From positions 620,001-684,000 of the forward strand of contig NZ_SGXL01000001.1 in assembly GCF_004216955.1 (NCBI RefSeq): DNA of 64,000 nucleotides. Reading direction: 5' to 3'. The notes under the pieces were generated by a model. It was not told where the DNA came from, searched no databases, and was given only the letters and a program-made list of their open reading frames with translations. Source of the stretch: Fictibacillus sp. BK138. Its GTDB lineage: Bacteria; Bacillota; Bacilli; Bacillales; Fictibacillaceae. Of the stretch, positions 44,874 to 53,211 are shown piece by piece; positions within the stretch are counted from its first letter, which is position 1, and every line of letters starts with the position of its first letter. Position numbers and translations under genes: made by a program.

Positions 44874-46277
44874 ATGGCTAAAAGAGAATTCAATCCAAAA
44901 AGCTTTCTCATGATATTTGTATCCATTAGCCTTGCCTCTCTTTTTCTTTTCTTTTCAAGTGTTTTTGTTACAGACGTATACTCTAATATTTTCGAGGAAG
45001 AACGATTTGGTAAGGGGGTCCGAGTGGGCTCCATACTTGTTGAAGATGCCACAAAGCAGGAAGCAGAGTCTATTGTAAAAGAAGAAATTTCTGAGTGGCA
45101 GAATCAATATCCGGTATATCTTTCTTACAACGAACAAAAAGTTCAATTAAGTCCCGATACGTGGCTCTTTCAGGTTGAAGAAAGTGTCCAGAAGATTTCA
45201 GGAAATTCTAATAAACTGCTTGTTGAATTAGATAAAGAATCTGTTAAGAGTTCAGTGTTTAAATTAAATGTTACTGGGCTTGAAGAATTGCTGGATGAAG
45301 AGATGCTTTATGCTCATTTAAAGCAAGTTGGAGCAAAACTTCCAACAAGTAATCTTGAAATTAATATTAATGAGTTCCTTACTACTTTTGGTCAGGCTGA
45401 GGAAGTGGTGAGCCAGAGTACAGTTAAACTTCCTGGTGAACATGTTTTACTCGCTGACTGGATTAAAGGTTTGCATGGTTATGAGATTAAGCCAGGCAGT
45501 TCATTTTCCCTCATCCATGCAATCGAAGAAGTCAGTCTGACCGCCCAAGATTCAATAGATTTAAATGTTTTGGCAAGCGGTATCTATACAGCGGTTCAAA
45601 AAACGAACTTCACTATTGTTGAACGTCATACATCGAGAGAATTGCCTGAATATGCTGAGCTTGGGTTTGAAGCGTTTGTGAAGCCTGCTGATATGGACTT
45701 TTCTTTTCAGAATCCAAATGCTGCGCCTTATAAACTGGAGTTTCTAATAGACAAAGATCATCTAGTGGTTTCGATAGTAGGTGTACCACTTCCATTTACA
45801 TATAAGGTAAAAGTGGATAAACAGGTTTTTAAACCAAAAACGATTATACGTTTTAATGAGCAGCTTGCAAGTTTTTTAAGTTCTGTTGTTGTGGATGGAG
45901 GAAGTGAAGGATACTTGGCGGCGGTCTACCGTGAATCATTCGGTTCTGGTGGTGAAGTTGTTGAATCAATTAAACTCTCAGAGGATTTTTATCCGCCTAA
46001 GCACCGTATTGAGGAGAGAGGTTATCCGGTAGAGGACAAAGAGGTTCCTGATACAACAAATCCTGAAAACGGTATTCCTGTAATGCCTTATCCTTATCCA
46101 GTTTATCCATACCCTGCAAATCCTTTTGATCCGAATGCTCCGGTCATTCCAGGCATTCCCGGGATTCCAGGTGCTGATGCACAGCCACCAACAGAGAATG
46201 TTAAGGACAATAAGGTTGAGGAAAAGAAAAAAACTCCTTCTGATGACGAAAAAGAATCCGGTGGTGAGGCGAAGTGA
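44874..46277 (+). CDS. VanW-like protein with proline/tyrosine-rich tail, pilus locus
   Basis: 467 residues. An N-terminal signal anchor (about 10-35) is followed by a peptidoglycan-binding-like region (RVGSILVEDATKQEAE) and a VanW domain (about 200-310, PGSSFSLIHAI, NVLASGIYTAVQKTNF). The last 110 residues are a Pro/Tyr/Gly repeat (PYPYPVYPYPANPF, IPGIPGIPG) and a charged end, likely wall-spanning. AAAAGGGAG precedes the ATG. It overlaps pilB by four bases (GTGA). The function of VanW domains is unknown; a wall conduit or anchor for the pilus is inference. Confidence 0.85.
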   Translation: MAKREFNPKSFLMIFVSISLASLFLFFSSVFVTDVYSNIFEEERFGKGVRVGSILVEDATKQEAESIVKEEISEWQNQYPVYLSYNEQKVQLSPDTWLFQVEESVQKISGNSNKLLVELDKESVKSSVFKLNVTGLEELLDEEMLYAHLKQVGAKLPTSNLEININEFLTTFGQAEEVVSQSTVKLPGEHVLLADWIKGLHGYEIKPGSSFSLIHAIEEVSLTAQDSIDLNVLASGIYTAVQKTNFTIVERHTSRELPEYAELGFEAFVKPADMDFSFQNPNAAPYKLEFLIDKDHLVVSIVGVPLPFTYKVKVDKQVFKPKTIIRFNEQLASFLSSVVVDGGSEGYLAAVYRESFGSGGEVVESIKLSEDFYPPKHRIEERGYPVEDKEVPDTTNPENGIPVMPYPYPVYPYPANPFDPNAPVIPGIPGIPGADAQPPTENVKDNKVEEKKKTPSDDEKESGGEAK

Positions 46278-47938
46278 TTGTTCAAAAAAAGCGTCTTGGT
46301 GATCTTTTAGTAGAGTCTGGTTTAATAACGGAAGATGTTCTTCAGCAAACATTAAAAGAAAAACGCAGTAACCAAAAGCTTGGTGACGCCTTTATTGAAA
46401 AAGGTTTACTCACTGAGCAGCAACTGATTGAAGTTCTGGAATTTCAACTTGGAATTCCGCATATCAGCCTGTACCGATATCCAATAGAAGAACAGGCAAT
46501 ATCTATTGTTCCGAGAGAATTTGCTAGAAGACATTTTCTTATGCCGATCAAAAAAGATGGCGATAAACTTTTCGTTGCCATGGCTGATCCGATGGACTTT
46601 ACGGTTATAGATGATCTTAGACTTACCACGGGATTTCAAATTGAACGGGCTATCTCTGCAAAAGATGATATTATACGCGCTCACAAAAAGTTTTACGATA
46701 TTGATGATTCAATGGAAGAGTTTCTAGATCTTCTTCCTCAGGGAGCTTCTCTTAAGGATGATAGCCGCATTACGGAAGATGACTCTCCTGTTGTAAAGCT
46801 TGTAAACCAGCTTATTCAACAAGGGGTTCAGCTTAAAGCAAGTGACATTCACTTTGATCCTCACGAAACGAAGCTCGTTGTTCGTTATCGTATTGATGGC
46901 ATGCTAAAAACGGAGCGAAGTCTTCCAAAGCATATGCAAAATATGCTAACAGCACGGATTAAGATTATGGCTAACTTAAATATTACGGAAAGCCGTCTTC
47001 CACAGGATGGCCGTATAAAAATGAACTTGGACATGCATCCTGTTGATCTGCGTGTTTCAACACTTCCAGCAATCTATGGTGAAAAGATAGTACTCCGTAT
47101 TTTGGATCTGGGAAGTTCATTAAACAAACTTGAAAATCTGGGCTTTAACAAGCTGAACATGCAAAGGTTCGAAAAGCTTATTAAACAGCCGAACGGAATC
47201 ATACTAATTACAGGCCCTACAGGATCAGGGAAATCTTCCACACTGTATGCGACATTAAACAAGCTTAATACAGAGGAAGTGAACGTGATTACTGTTGAAG
47301 ATCCTGTTGAGTACCAGCTTGGGGGGATTAATCAGATTCAAGTTAATTCAGCAGTAGGGTTAACGTTCGCAAGTGGTTTACGATCCATTCTTCGTCAAGA
47401 TCCTGATATCGTCATGGTTGGGGAAATTCGTGATACAGAAACCGCTGAAATTGCGGTACGTGCATCATTAACAGGGCATCTTGTGTTAAGTACGCTCCAT
47501 ACAAACGATTCCATCGCAACGATTGCTCGGTTAACCGATATGGGAGTAGAACCGTTCTTAGTAGCAGCTTCTTTATCTGGTGTTATTGCACAAAGACTTG
47601 TCCGAAGAGTTTGCCGGGATTGTAAGCAGACATATAAAGCGACAGAACGTGAGAAAGAGATTTTCGCAAAACGCGGTATTAAAATTGAAGTCATCTCCCG
47701 AGGTAAAGGATGCGGGATGTGCAACATGACGGGATATAAAGGCCGAATTGCTCTTCATGAAGTATTGGTGATCGACGAGCATATCCGTCAGTTGATCATG
47801 AACAACAGACCGATTGTTGAACTAAGAGATTATGCGATGAAAAACGGGACGATCTTTCTGATTGATGACGGATTTCTCAAAGTAAAACAAGGTTTAACTA
47901 CGACAGAAGAAGTTTTGCGAGTAGCAATCAATGAGTAG
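46274..47938 (+). CDS. pilB: Type IV pilus extension ATPase PilB
   Basis: 554 residues. An N-terminal MshEN/GSPII_E_N region (LGDLLVESGLI repeats at about 5 and 30) precedes a GspE/PulE ATPase with Walker A GPTGSGKSST, Asp box DPVEYQ, Walker B DPDIVMVGEIRD and His box TGHLVLSTLHTND. A tetracysteine zinc site (CRDC...CGMC) follows. It powers pilin polymerisation at the inner face of the membrane. The start is GTG 46274, overlapping the vanW stop. Confidence 0.95.
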   Translation: MIVQKKRLGDLLVESGLITEDVLQQTLKEKRSNQKLGDAFIEKGLLTEQQLIEVLEFQLGIPHISLYRYPIEEQAISIVPREFARRHFLMPIKKDGDKLFVAMADPMDFTVIDDLRLTTGFQIERAISAKDDIIRAHKKFYDIDDSMEEFLDLLPQGASLKDDSRITEDDSPVVKLVNQLIQQGVQLKASDIHFDPHETKLVVRYRIDGMLKTERSLPKHMQNMLTARIKIMANLNITESRLPQDGRIKMNLDMHPVDLRVSTLPAIYGEKIVLRILDLGSSLNKLENLGFNKLNMQRFEKLIKQPNGIILITGPTGSGKSSTLYATLNKLNTEEVNVITVEDPVEYQLGGINQIQVNSAVGLTFASGLRSILRQDPDIVMVGEIRDTETAEIAVRASLTGHLVLSTLHTNDSIATIARLTDMGVEPFLVAASLSGVIAQRLVRRVCRDCKQTYKATEREKEIFAKRGIKIEVISRGKGCGMCNMTGYKGRIALHEVLVIDEHIRQLIMNNRPIVELRDYAMKNGTIFLIDDGFLKVKQGLTTTEEVLRVAINE

Positions 47939-47946
47939 GTGCTGAC

Positions 47947-48987
47947 ATGAAGGAAAAGTTGGAACAATGGCTTAGAGCAGCCTTTCAATTAAAAGCATCA
48001 GATGTACACCTTTCTGTTGGGATGCCTCCTGTTTTTCGAATTAACGGGGGACTGAAACGATACGGAAGTGAATCTTTAACGCCTGAAGATACGCAGCAAA
48101 TTTCTAGGATTGTAATCGATGAAAAATACTATTCCGAATTTGAAGAAGTGGGAGAGATTGATATTTCTTATGGCATTCAAGGGTTGTCTCGATTCCGGGT
48201 AAACGCCTACCGCCAACGTTCTTGTGTGAGTCTTGCTTTTCGAATCATTCCAACGTCGATTCCTACTTTAGAAGATTTATCGTTGCCTGAAACAGTTAGA
48301 AAGATGGCGATGAAACATCAAGGCCTTGTTCTTGTTACGGGACCTACAGGAAGCGGTAAATCCACGACTCTTGCCTCGATGATCGATTTTATGAACCGGA
48401 CGATGAGCCGGCACATCATTACGTTAGAGGACCCGATCGAGTATTTGCACCGCCATCGAACGTGTGTGATCGATCAGCGTGAAATTGGATTTGATACGAA
48501 CAATTTTGCCAATGGTCTTCGTTCTGCATTGCGACAGGACCCCGATGTTATTTTGCTTGGCGAAATGCGTGATCTGGAAACCATAGCGACCGCTATTACG
48601 GCAGCCGAAACGGGTCACCTTGTATTAGGCACATTACATACTACCAATGCTTCGTCAACGATTGATCGTATCGTTGATGTGTTCCCGCCTGAACAGCAAG
48701 GACAGATCCGAATTCAGTTGGCATCAGTATTAGTCGGGGTAATGTCGCAAAGATTACTTCCTACTATCGATGGTAAAAGACGCAGGGCAATAACTGAGAT
48801 TTTGGTGAACACGCCGGCAGTAGCAAACTTAATTCGCAATGAAAAAATTCACCAGATTCATAGTGTCATGCAAACGAGCAAGAACGCAGGCATGCATACG
48901 TTTGAAATGTCAGCCAAGGAAGCTCTTGAAAAAAATGAAGTTTCAAGAGAGTTCGTAGAGCCATATCTCCTGGAGAAGGGGGGATGA
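47947..48987 (+). CDS. pilT: Type IV pilus retraction ATPase PilT
   Basis: 346 residues with Walker A GPTGSGKSTT, DPIEYLH, RQDPDVILLGEMRD and TGHLVLGTLHTT, and no N-terminal MshEN module. PilT depolymerises the pilus, allowing twitching motility or DNA retraction. Its presence separates this system from ComG-type pseudopili, which lack one. Confidence 0.95.
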   Translation: MKEKLEQWLRAAFQLKASDVHLSVGMPPVFRINGGLKRYGSESLTPEDTQQISRIVIDEKYYSEFEEVGEIDISYGIQGLSRFRVNAYRQRSCVSLAFRIIPTSIPTLEDLSLPETVRKMAMKHQGLVLVTGPTGSGKSTTLASMIDFMNRTMSRHIITLEDPIEYLHRHRTCVIDQREIGFDTNNFANGLRSALRQDPDVILLGEMRDLETIATAITAAETGHLVLGTLHTTNASSTIDRIVDVFPPEQQGQIRIQLASVLVGVMSQRLLPTIDGKRRRAITEILVNTPAVANLIRNEKIHQIHSVMQTSKNAGMHTFEMSAKEALEKNEVSREFVEPYLLEKGG

Positions 48988-48988
48988 G

Positions 48989-50197
48989 ATGGCACAATTC
49001 AGTTATGTGGGCCGTGATAAGAACGGCAAAAAGCGGTCTGGATCGATTCTCGGACTATCAAAAAGAGAAGCGGTTTTAAAGCTGAAGGAAAAAGGCATCG
49101 CCGTAACAGAAGTTCAAGAAATGAAACAAACGTTGCTAAACAAAGAGATAAACATTGGAAAGCAAGTGAAATCACAGCAGTTTGTTATTTTCTTAAGGCA
49201 GTTTGCTACATTGCTGAGGGCAGGAGTATCTGTCGTCGATTCTACAAACATCCTGTCAGCTCAAACCGAAAGTAAAGCATTGCAGAAGGTATTAGCGGAC
49301 GTTGAAGAGGAATTGCGGTCAGGAAATCCGTTATCTATGGCGATGAGCAAGCACCGAGCTATTTTTCCTCCTATTGTAATTAATATGGTTTCGGCGGGAG
49401 AGGCAGGCGGAAGTCTCGATGATACGCTTGATCAGCTTGCTACCTTTTTTGAAAAACAGCACTACACGAAGCAAAAAATTATATCAGCTATGATGTATCC
49501 GATGATTGTAGGAGTGGTAGCAGTTTTTGTAGTCATTTTCCTGCTGGCAAAGGTTGTACCTACATTTGCGGCAATGCTCCAGGATGCAGGAGGAGAATTG
49601 CCAGGTATTACGTTGTTCGTCTTAGGAGCTAGTGATTTTATGCAAGAATTTTGGTGGGTTCTTTTATTATTTGGACTATTAATCTATCTTGCTCTCATTT
49701 TTACTCTCAGAAACAAAGCTAGTAAATACTATTTTGATTACGTGCTTTTAAAAGTACCTGTGTTTGGAAAGCTGCTTCAAAAATCAGCGATAGCCAGGAT
49801 GACTCGCACATTAAGCTCACTGTTCTCAAGCTCTGTTCCCATTTTGCAATCTCTATCAATTGTAGAGAAAGTGGTAGAGAATGAGGTGGTTTCAAGGGTT
49901 ATAAAGGAATCAAGAGGCGCTCTTGAAGCGGGTCAGCGGTTAACGGAGCCAATGAAAAAACACTGGATTTTCCCGCCGCTCGTAACCCAAATGATTTCTA
50001 TCGGGGAAGAAACAGGTTCTTTAGATGAAATGCTTGCTAAAGTGGCTGATTTTTATGAAAAAGAAGTAGAAACTTCTACAGATAGATTAAAAGCTTTAAT
50101 TGAACCTTTGATGATCGTTTTTTTAGCATCCATTGTTGGTACAATCGTTATTTCGATTATTGTGCCGATGTTTGAAGTGTATAAAACCATTGGTTAA
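48989..50197 (+). CDS. pilC: Type IV pilus platform protein PilC
   Basis: 402 residues with two T2SSF domains (about 65-190 and 270-390) and the repeated FLRQFATLLRAGVSVVDS / MTRTLSSLFSSSVPILQSL pattern. Three membrane helices are visible. It is the inner-membrane platform contacted by PilB and PilT. It starts two bases after the pilT stop. Confidence 0.94.
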   Translation: MAQFSYVGRDKNGKKRSGSILGLSKREAVLKLKEKGIAVTEVQEMKQTLLNKEINIGKQVKSQQFVIFLRQFATLLRAGVSVVDSTNILSAQTESKALQKVLADVEEELRSGNPLSMAMSKHRAIFPPIVINMVSAGEAGGSLDDTLDQLATFFEKQHYTKQKIISAMMYPMIVGVVAVFVVIFLLAKVVPTFAAMLQDAGGELPGITLFVLGASDFMQEFWWVLLLFGLLIYLALIFTLRNKASKYYFDYVLLKVPVFGKLLQKSAIARMTRTLSSLFSSSVPILQSLSIVEKVVENEVVSRVIKESRGALEAGQRLTEPMKKHWIFPPLVTQMISIGEETGSLDEMLAKVADFYEKEVETSTDRLKALIEPLMIVFLASIVGTIVISIIVPMFEVYKTIG

Positions 50198-50239
50198 CAG
50201 CAACAAAGCAATAACAAATAAATTAAAGGGGATTAAAAA

Positions 50240-50671
50240 ATGTTAAAACTTATCAAAAAGCATTTGAAGAATGAAAAAGGTTTAACGCTTATCGAATTGC
50301 TGGTTGTTATCGTAATCTTAGGTATTATTGCTGCGATCGCGGTAGTGAGTATTGGCGGGATAATTAATAGTACTGAAGAGAAAGCAGTTGTAACAGAAGC
50401 ATCTCAAATCATTAATGCAGCGAAGTTGTCTCATGCTTCAGAAGGAGCTTCGGGGAATGAATGGAATGCGGAAGAACTAGAAGATTATTTAAGCAGTGTT
50501 GACGCTGAAGGGTGGACTGTTACTTTAGCTGATGGTGTTTATTCTATCAATAATCACGATGCAGCAGCTATTGCCACAGATACTGAGGGAGCAACTACCG
50601 CTACAGAAGCAGAAATAACTGATTATTTAGGTGGAGTTGAAGAAGAAGGGTCAGAAGAAGGAGATAATTAA
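50240..50671 (+). CDS. Major type IV prepilin
   Basis: 143 residues. The prepilin signal is KKHLKNEKGLTLIELLVVIV with Glu +5, followed by a long hydrophobic helix and a small, cysteine-free, Ala/Thr/Glu-rich globular part. By position just after pilC and by size it is the probable major pilin. The C-terminal acidic tail (EEEGSEEGDN) is unusual. A GC-rich hairpin lies directly after it and may partly stop transcription before pilM. Confidence 0.88.
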   Translation: MLKLIKKHLKNEKGLTLIELLVVIVILGIIAAIAVVSIGGIINSTEEKAVVTEASQIINAAKLSHASEGASGNEWNAEELEDYLSSVDAEGWTVTLADGVYSINNHDAAAIATDTEGATTATEAEITDYLGGVEEEGSEEGDN

Positions 50672-50683
50672 TATTTATTTTTA

Positions 50684-50711
50684 CCCCTCCTCCCCAGGAG
50701 GGGCATTTTCT
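50684..50711 (+). terminator. Terminator or attenuator after the major pilin
   Basis: CCCCTCCT / AGGAGGGG stem with a CCCC loop, followed by ATTTTC. The T tract is weak, so partial read-through into pilMNO is likely and would make pilin more abundant than assembly proteins. Confidence 0.65.
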
Positions 50712-50807
50712 AAATTAAGACAAATTCTTTTAACGATTACGCAAAACGGCTTGTGAAATGGTCAAAGGAATTTAATGCTAATACTTTGGGTTATTGAGGT
50801 GTATCTG

Positions 50808-51791
50808 ATGAAATTCGGGCTAAGTTTATTTAACAAGAAAAGAATTAATTTAATCATTCAAGACCATGTCATCCGTTATATAGATATGAAACAGCCAGAA
50901 CAGCTTGATGTCAAAAGTTCTGGAGAACGTTATCTGCCAGAAGGCCTTATTCAGGATGGGGTCATTACTGATCGTGAAACACTATTAAATATCTTGGAAG
51001 AATGTGTAGAAGATTGGGGAATTAAAGGCAGAGAGGTTCAATTTTTGATTCCTGACAGCAAACTGGTCATTCGGAAACACCAGGTCCCAAACAATCTTAA
51101 TAATGAGGAAATTAAAGGTTATCTGTATATGGAGCTTGGGAGTACGATTCACCTTCCTTTTGAGGACCCAGTTTTTGAATATGTTTTACTTGAAACAAAT
51201 GAAGAAAATAAAGAGATTTTACTTTTTGCTGCTTCTGAACAAATGGTAAGCGAATATTCCAGCCTGCTATCTCAAGCGAAATTGAAGCCGGTTGTAGCCG
51301 ATGTTTCTTGTCTATCTCTTTATCGGCTTATTTTTATGAATCGGCTCGTTTCGGTAGAAGATCATGCACTTTGTTTGCAGTTTGAGATACCTGCTATTCA
51401 ACTTAGTATTTTTCATCACCATAAGCCCTATTTTTTTAATCATTTAAAGTTGGAAACTGATTTTAAGAGTTGGAACTTTAACCAGTATAATAGCGGGGTT
51501 CAGCACATCCGATGGGAAGGGGATCCTGGTTATGTTCATGGTTTAATTGAAGATAAACTGGTTGAGATTGATCGAATTATTAACTATTACAAGTTTACAA
51601 TCAATCATGGACGACAAGGTATAACAAAAGTAATCCTTTCTGGTGAATTGCCGGAACTTCACTACATACAGGAGCGTATGCAGCAAAAGTTAGATATTCC
51701 GGTTTTGATACTTAATCTTTCAGATACTCAGCTTCCACAACAATTTGATGTTGTTCTTGGTCTCGGATTAAAAGAGGTGCAGCTATGTTAG
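50808..51791 (+). CDS. pilM: Type IV pilus assembly protein PilM
   Basis: About 327 residues with an actin-like fold; the N-terminus reads MKFGLSLFNKKRINLIIQDH, and VIDGVI-like and KVILSGELPELHYI segments follow the PilM pattern. PilM binds the N-terminus of PilN in the cytoplasm. ATG 50808 has GAGGTG upstream; a frame to 50775 lacks a site. It overlaps pilN by seven bases. Confidence 0.85.
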   Translation: MKFGLSLFNKKRINLIIQDHVIRYIDMKQPEQLDVKSSGERYLPEGLIQDGVITDRETLLNILEECVEDWGIKGREVQFLIPDSKLVIRKHQVPNNLNNEEIKGYLYMELGSTIHLPFEDPVFEYVLLETNEENKEILLFAASEQMVSEYSSLLSQAKLKPVVADVSCLSLYRLIFMNRLVSVEDHALCLQFEIPAIQLSIFHHHKPYFFNHLKLETDFKSWNFNQYNSGVQHIRWEGDPGYVHGLIEDKLVEIDRIINYYKFTINHGRQGITKVILSGELPELHYIQERMQQKLDIPVLILNLSDTQLPQQFDVVLGLGLKEVQLC

Positions 51792-52387
51792 TCGATATTA
51801 ACCTGTTACCCGTAAAAGAAGCAAAATCTTTAAGATCTACTATCCTTATCATTGCAGCTGTTACTTTCTTGTTAGGATCAGCAACATGGTTAGGATTGGA
51901 TTATTATGTGAGTGCAAATACACTTCAAGAAAAAGAACGCTTACTAGAACAAGAAAAGCTTTTGGTTCAAACAAAAATGAAAAATCGGGAACAATCAACA
52001 GTTACGGATATTTCTCCACTAGTAGAAAAAGTTGAATATATTCGGGGAAAAGAAATAGCCGCTACTGACCTCTTACAGCACCTTGTTGCACTGCTTCCAG
52101 AACGGGGGTTTTTTATTAAATATGAATATAAAGACAGAACTTCTATTATGGTGGAAGCTCAATTTGATACATTGGCTGAAACATCTAATTATCTCCATGA
52201 ACTTACGAACTCACCATATATAAAAGAAGCCTCAATAGATAAAATGCAAACAACTAATTTTGAAGAAGTTAATGAGGGAGAGGATTTGACAGCCTTTGAA
52301 AATATTCTTCCACGGTATCGAGCTCAATATATAATTGGCTTTCAAAAAGAAAAAATTAAAGAATTAAAAGGTGAAGTTCATGAGTAA
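51785..52387 (+). CDS. pilN: Type IV pilus assembly protein PilN
   Basis: 200 residues with the conserved N-terminal cytoplasmic MLVDINLLPVKEA that binds PilM, one membrane helix (about 18-40), a coiled coil and a periplasmic-type ferredoxin-like domain, facing the cell wall here. It overlaps pilO by eight bases. Confidence 0.9.
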   Translation: MLVDINLLPVKEAKSLRSTILIIAAVTFLLGSATWLGLDYYVSANTLQEKERLLEQEKLLVQTKMKNREQSTVTDISPLVEKVEYIRGKEIAATDLLQHLVALLPERGFFIKYEYKDRTSIMVEAQFDTLAETSNYLHELTNSPYIKEASIDKMQTTNFEEVNEGEDLTAFENILPRYRAQYIIGFQKEKIKELKGEVHE

Positions 52388-53168
52388 GGATAGACGCATT
52401 CTTACATACTTAGGCATAGGATTGTTAATTCTCTTACTATCAGGCGGGGCTTATGGGTACTTTGGTATTCTATCGCCAATGCATGAAAGAATTTCATTTG
52501 TTGATTCTAAAATTAAACAGCAAAAAGTTCTTTTAATAAAATCAGAGAATGCTGTTCTGGATGTTCCAATGGCAATAGAAAATACATTTTCCCTCCAAGA
52601 AGAAGTACCTGTCGTTCCATTAGTTGATCAGCTAATGCTTCAATTTGAAAAAGCTGAAGTTTTATCAGATAGCTTAATTATGACGATGCAGTTCAGCGAC
52701 GGAGAAGTAGACGATGAAGAGGAATATACACAAAACAATGCGGAAGACCACAGAGCATCTGAGGAAGAAAACAAAGAAGCTTCTTCAAGTACTCCGGAAG
52801 AGGATACAACAACAATTAAGGCTGTTGAACCACCTGCACCAGAGGTTTTACCTGAAGGCGTAAAAAAAATTACTGCTGAAATGTCTGTTGTTTCTAAAGA
52901 TTATAATGGTTTGTTAATATTCCTGCGAACTATTGAAGAGCTGAAACGTGTAATTGTTATTGAGGGGATTACTTTTACTGGTCTTAGTGAGATAGAGATG
53001 GCATCAGTAGAAACAAATCCAAATCAGCTGAAATACGAAATTATCATTGCCGCATATTATTTACCTGAACTTACAGATTACTTAGAGGATTTGCCGGCTG
53101 AAGATTATCCGGCACCAGGCGGGAAAGAAAATCCACTTACAGGTTCAGGAGAAGAAAAAGAGGAATAA
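52380..53168 (+). CDS. pilO: Type IV pilus assembly protein PilO
   Basis: 262 residues with a short cytoplasmic tail, one helix (about 8-30), a coiled-coil region, a charged Glu/Ser insertion (about 115-160) and a PilO C-terminal ferredoxin-like domain (DYNGLLIFLRTIEELKRVIVI). It partners PilN. ATG 52380 overlaps the pilN stop. A terminator shared with the convergent acyltransferase follows. Confidence 0.85.
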   Translation: MSKDRRILTYLGIGLLILLLSGGAYGYFGILSPMHERISFVDSKIKQQKVLLIKSENAVLDVPMAIENTFSLQEEVPVVPLVDQLMLQFEKAEVLSDSLIMTMQFSDGEVDDEEEYTQNNAEDHRASEEENKEASSSTPEEDTTTIKAVEPPAPEVLPEGVKKITAEMSVVSKDYNGLLIFLRTIEELKRVIVIEGITFTGLSEIEMASVETNPNQLKYEIIIAAYYLPELTDYLEDLPAEDYPAPGGKENPLTGSGEEKEE

Positions 53169-53208
53169 AAAAGCCAACCACCTATATATTGGGTGATTGG
53201 CTTTTCTG
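53168..53208. terminator. Bidirectional terminator between pilO and the OatA-like gene
   Basis: The stem AAAAGCCAACCACC / GGGTGATTGGCTTTT is flanked by T residues in both directions. Confidence 0.85.
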
Positions 53209-53211
53209 TTT

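Noticed and set aside
46473-46480. CCGATAT inside pilB (also near 47534 in pilB and at 43419 in the acidic protein gene)
   Set aside because: They resemble sigma-D -10 boxes but have no TAAA 15 bp upstream and lie within coding sequence.
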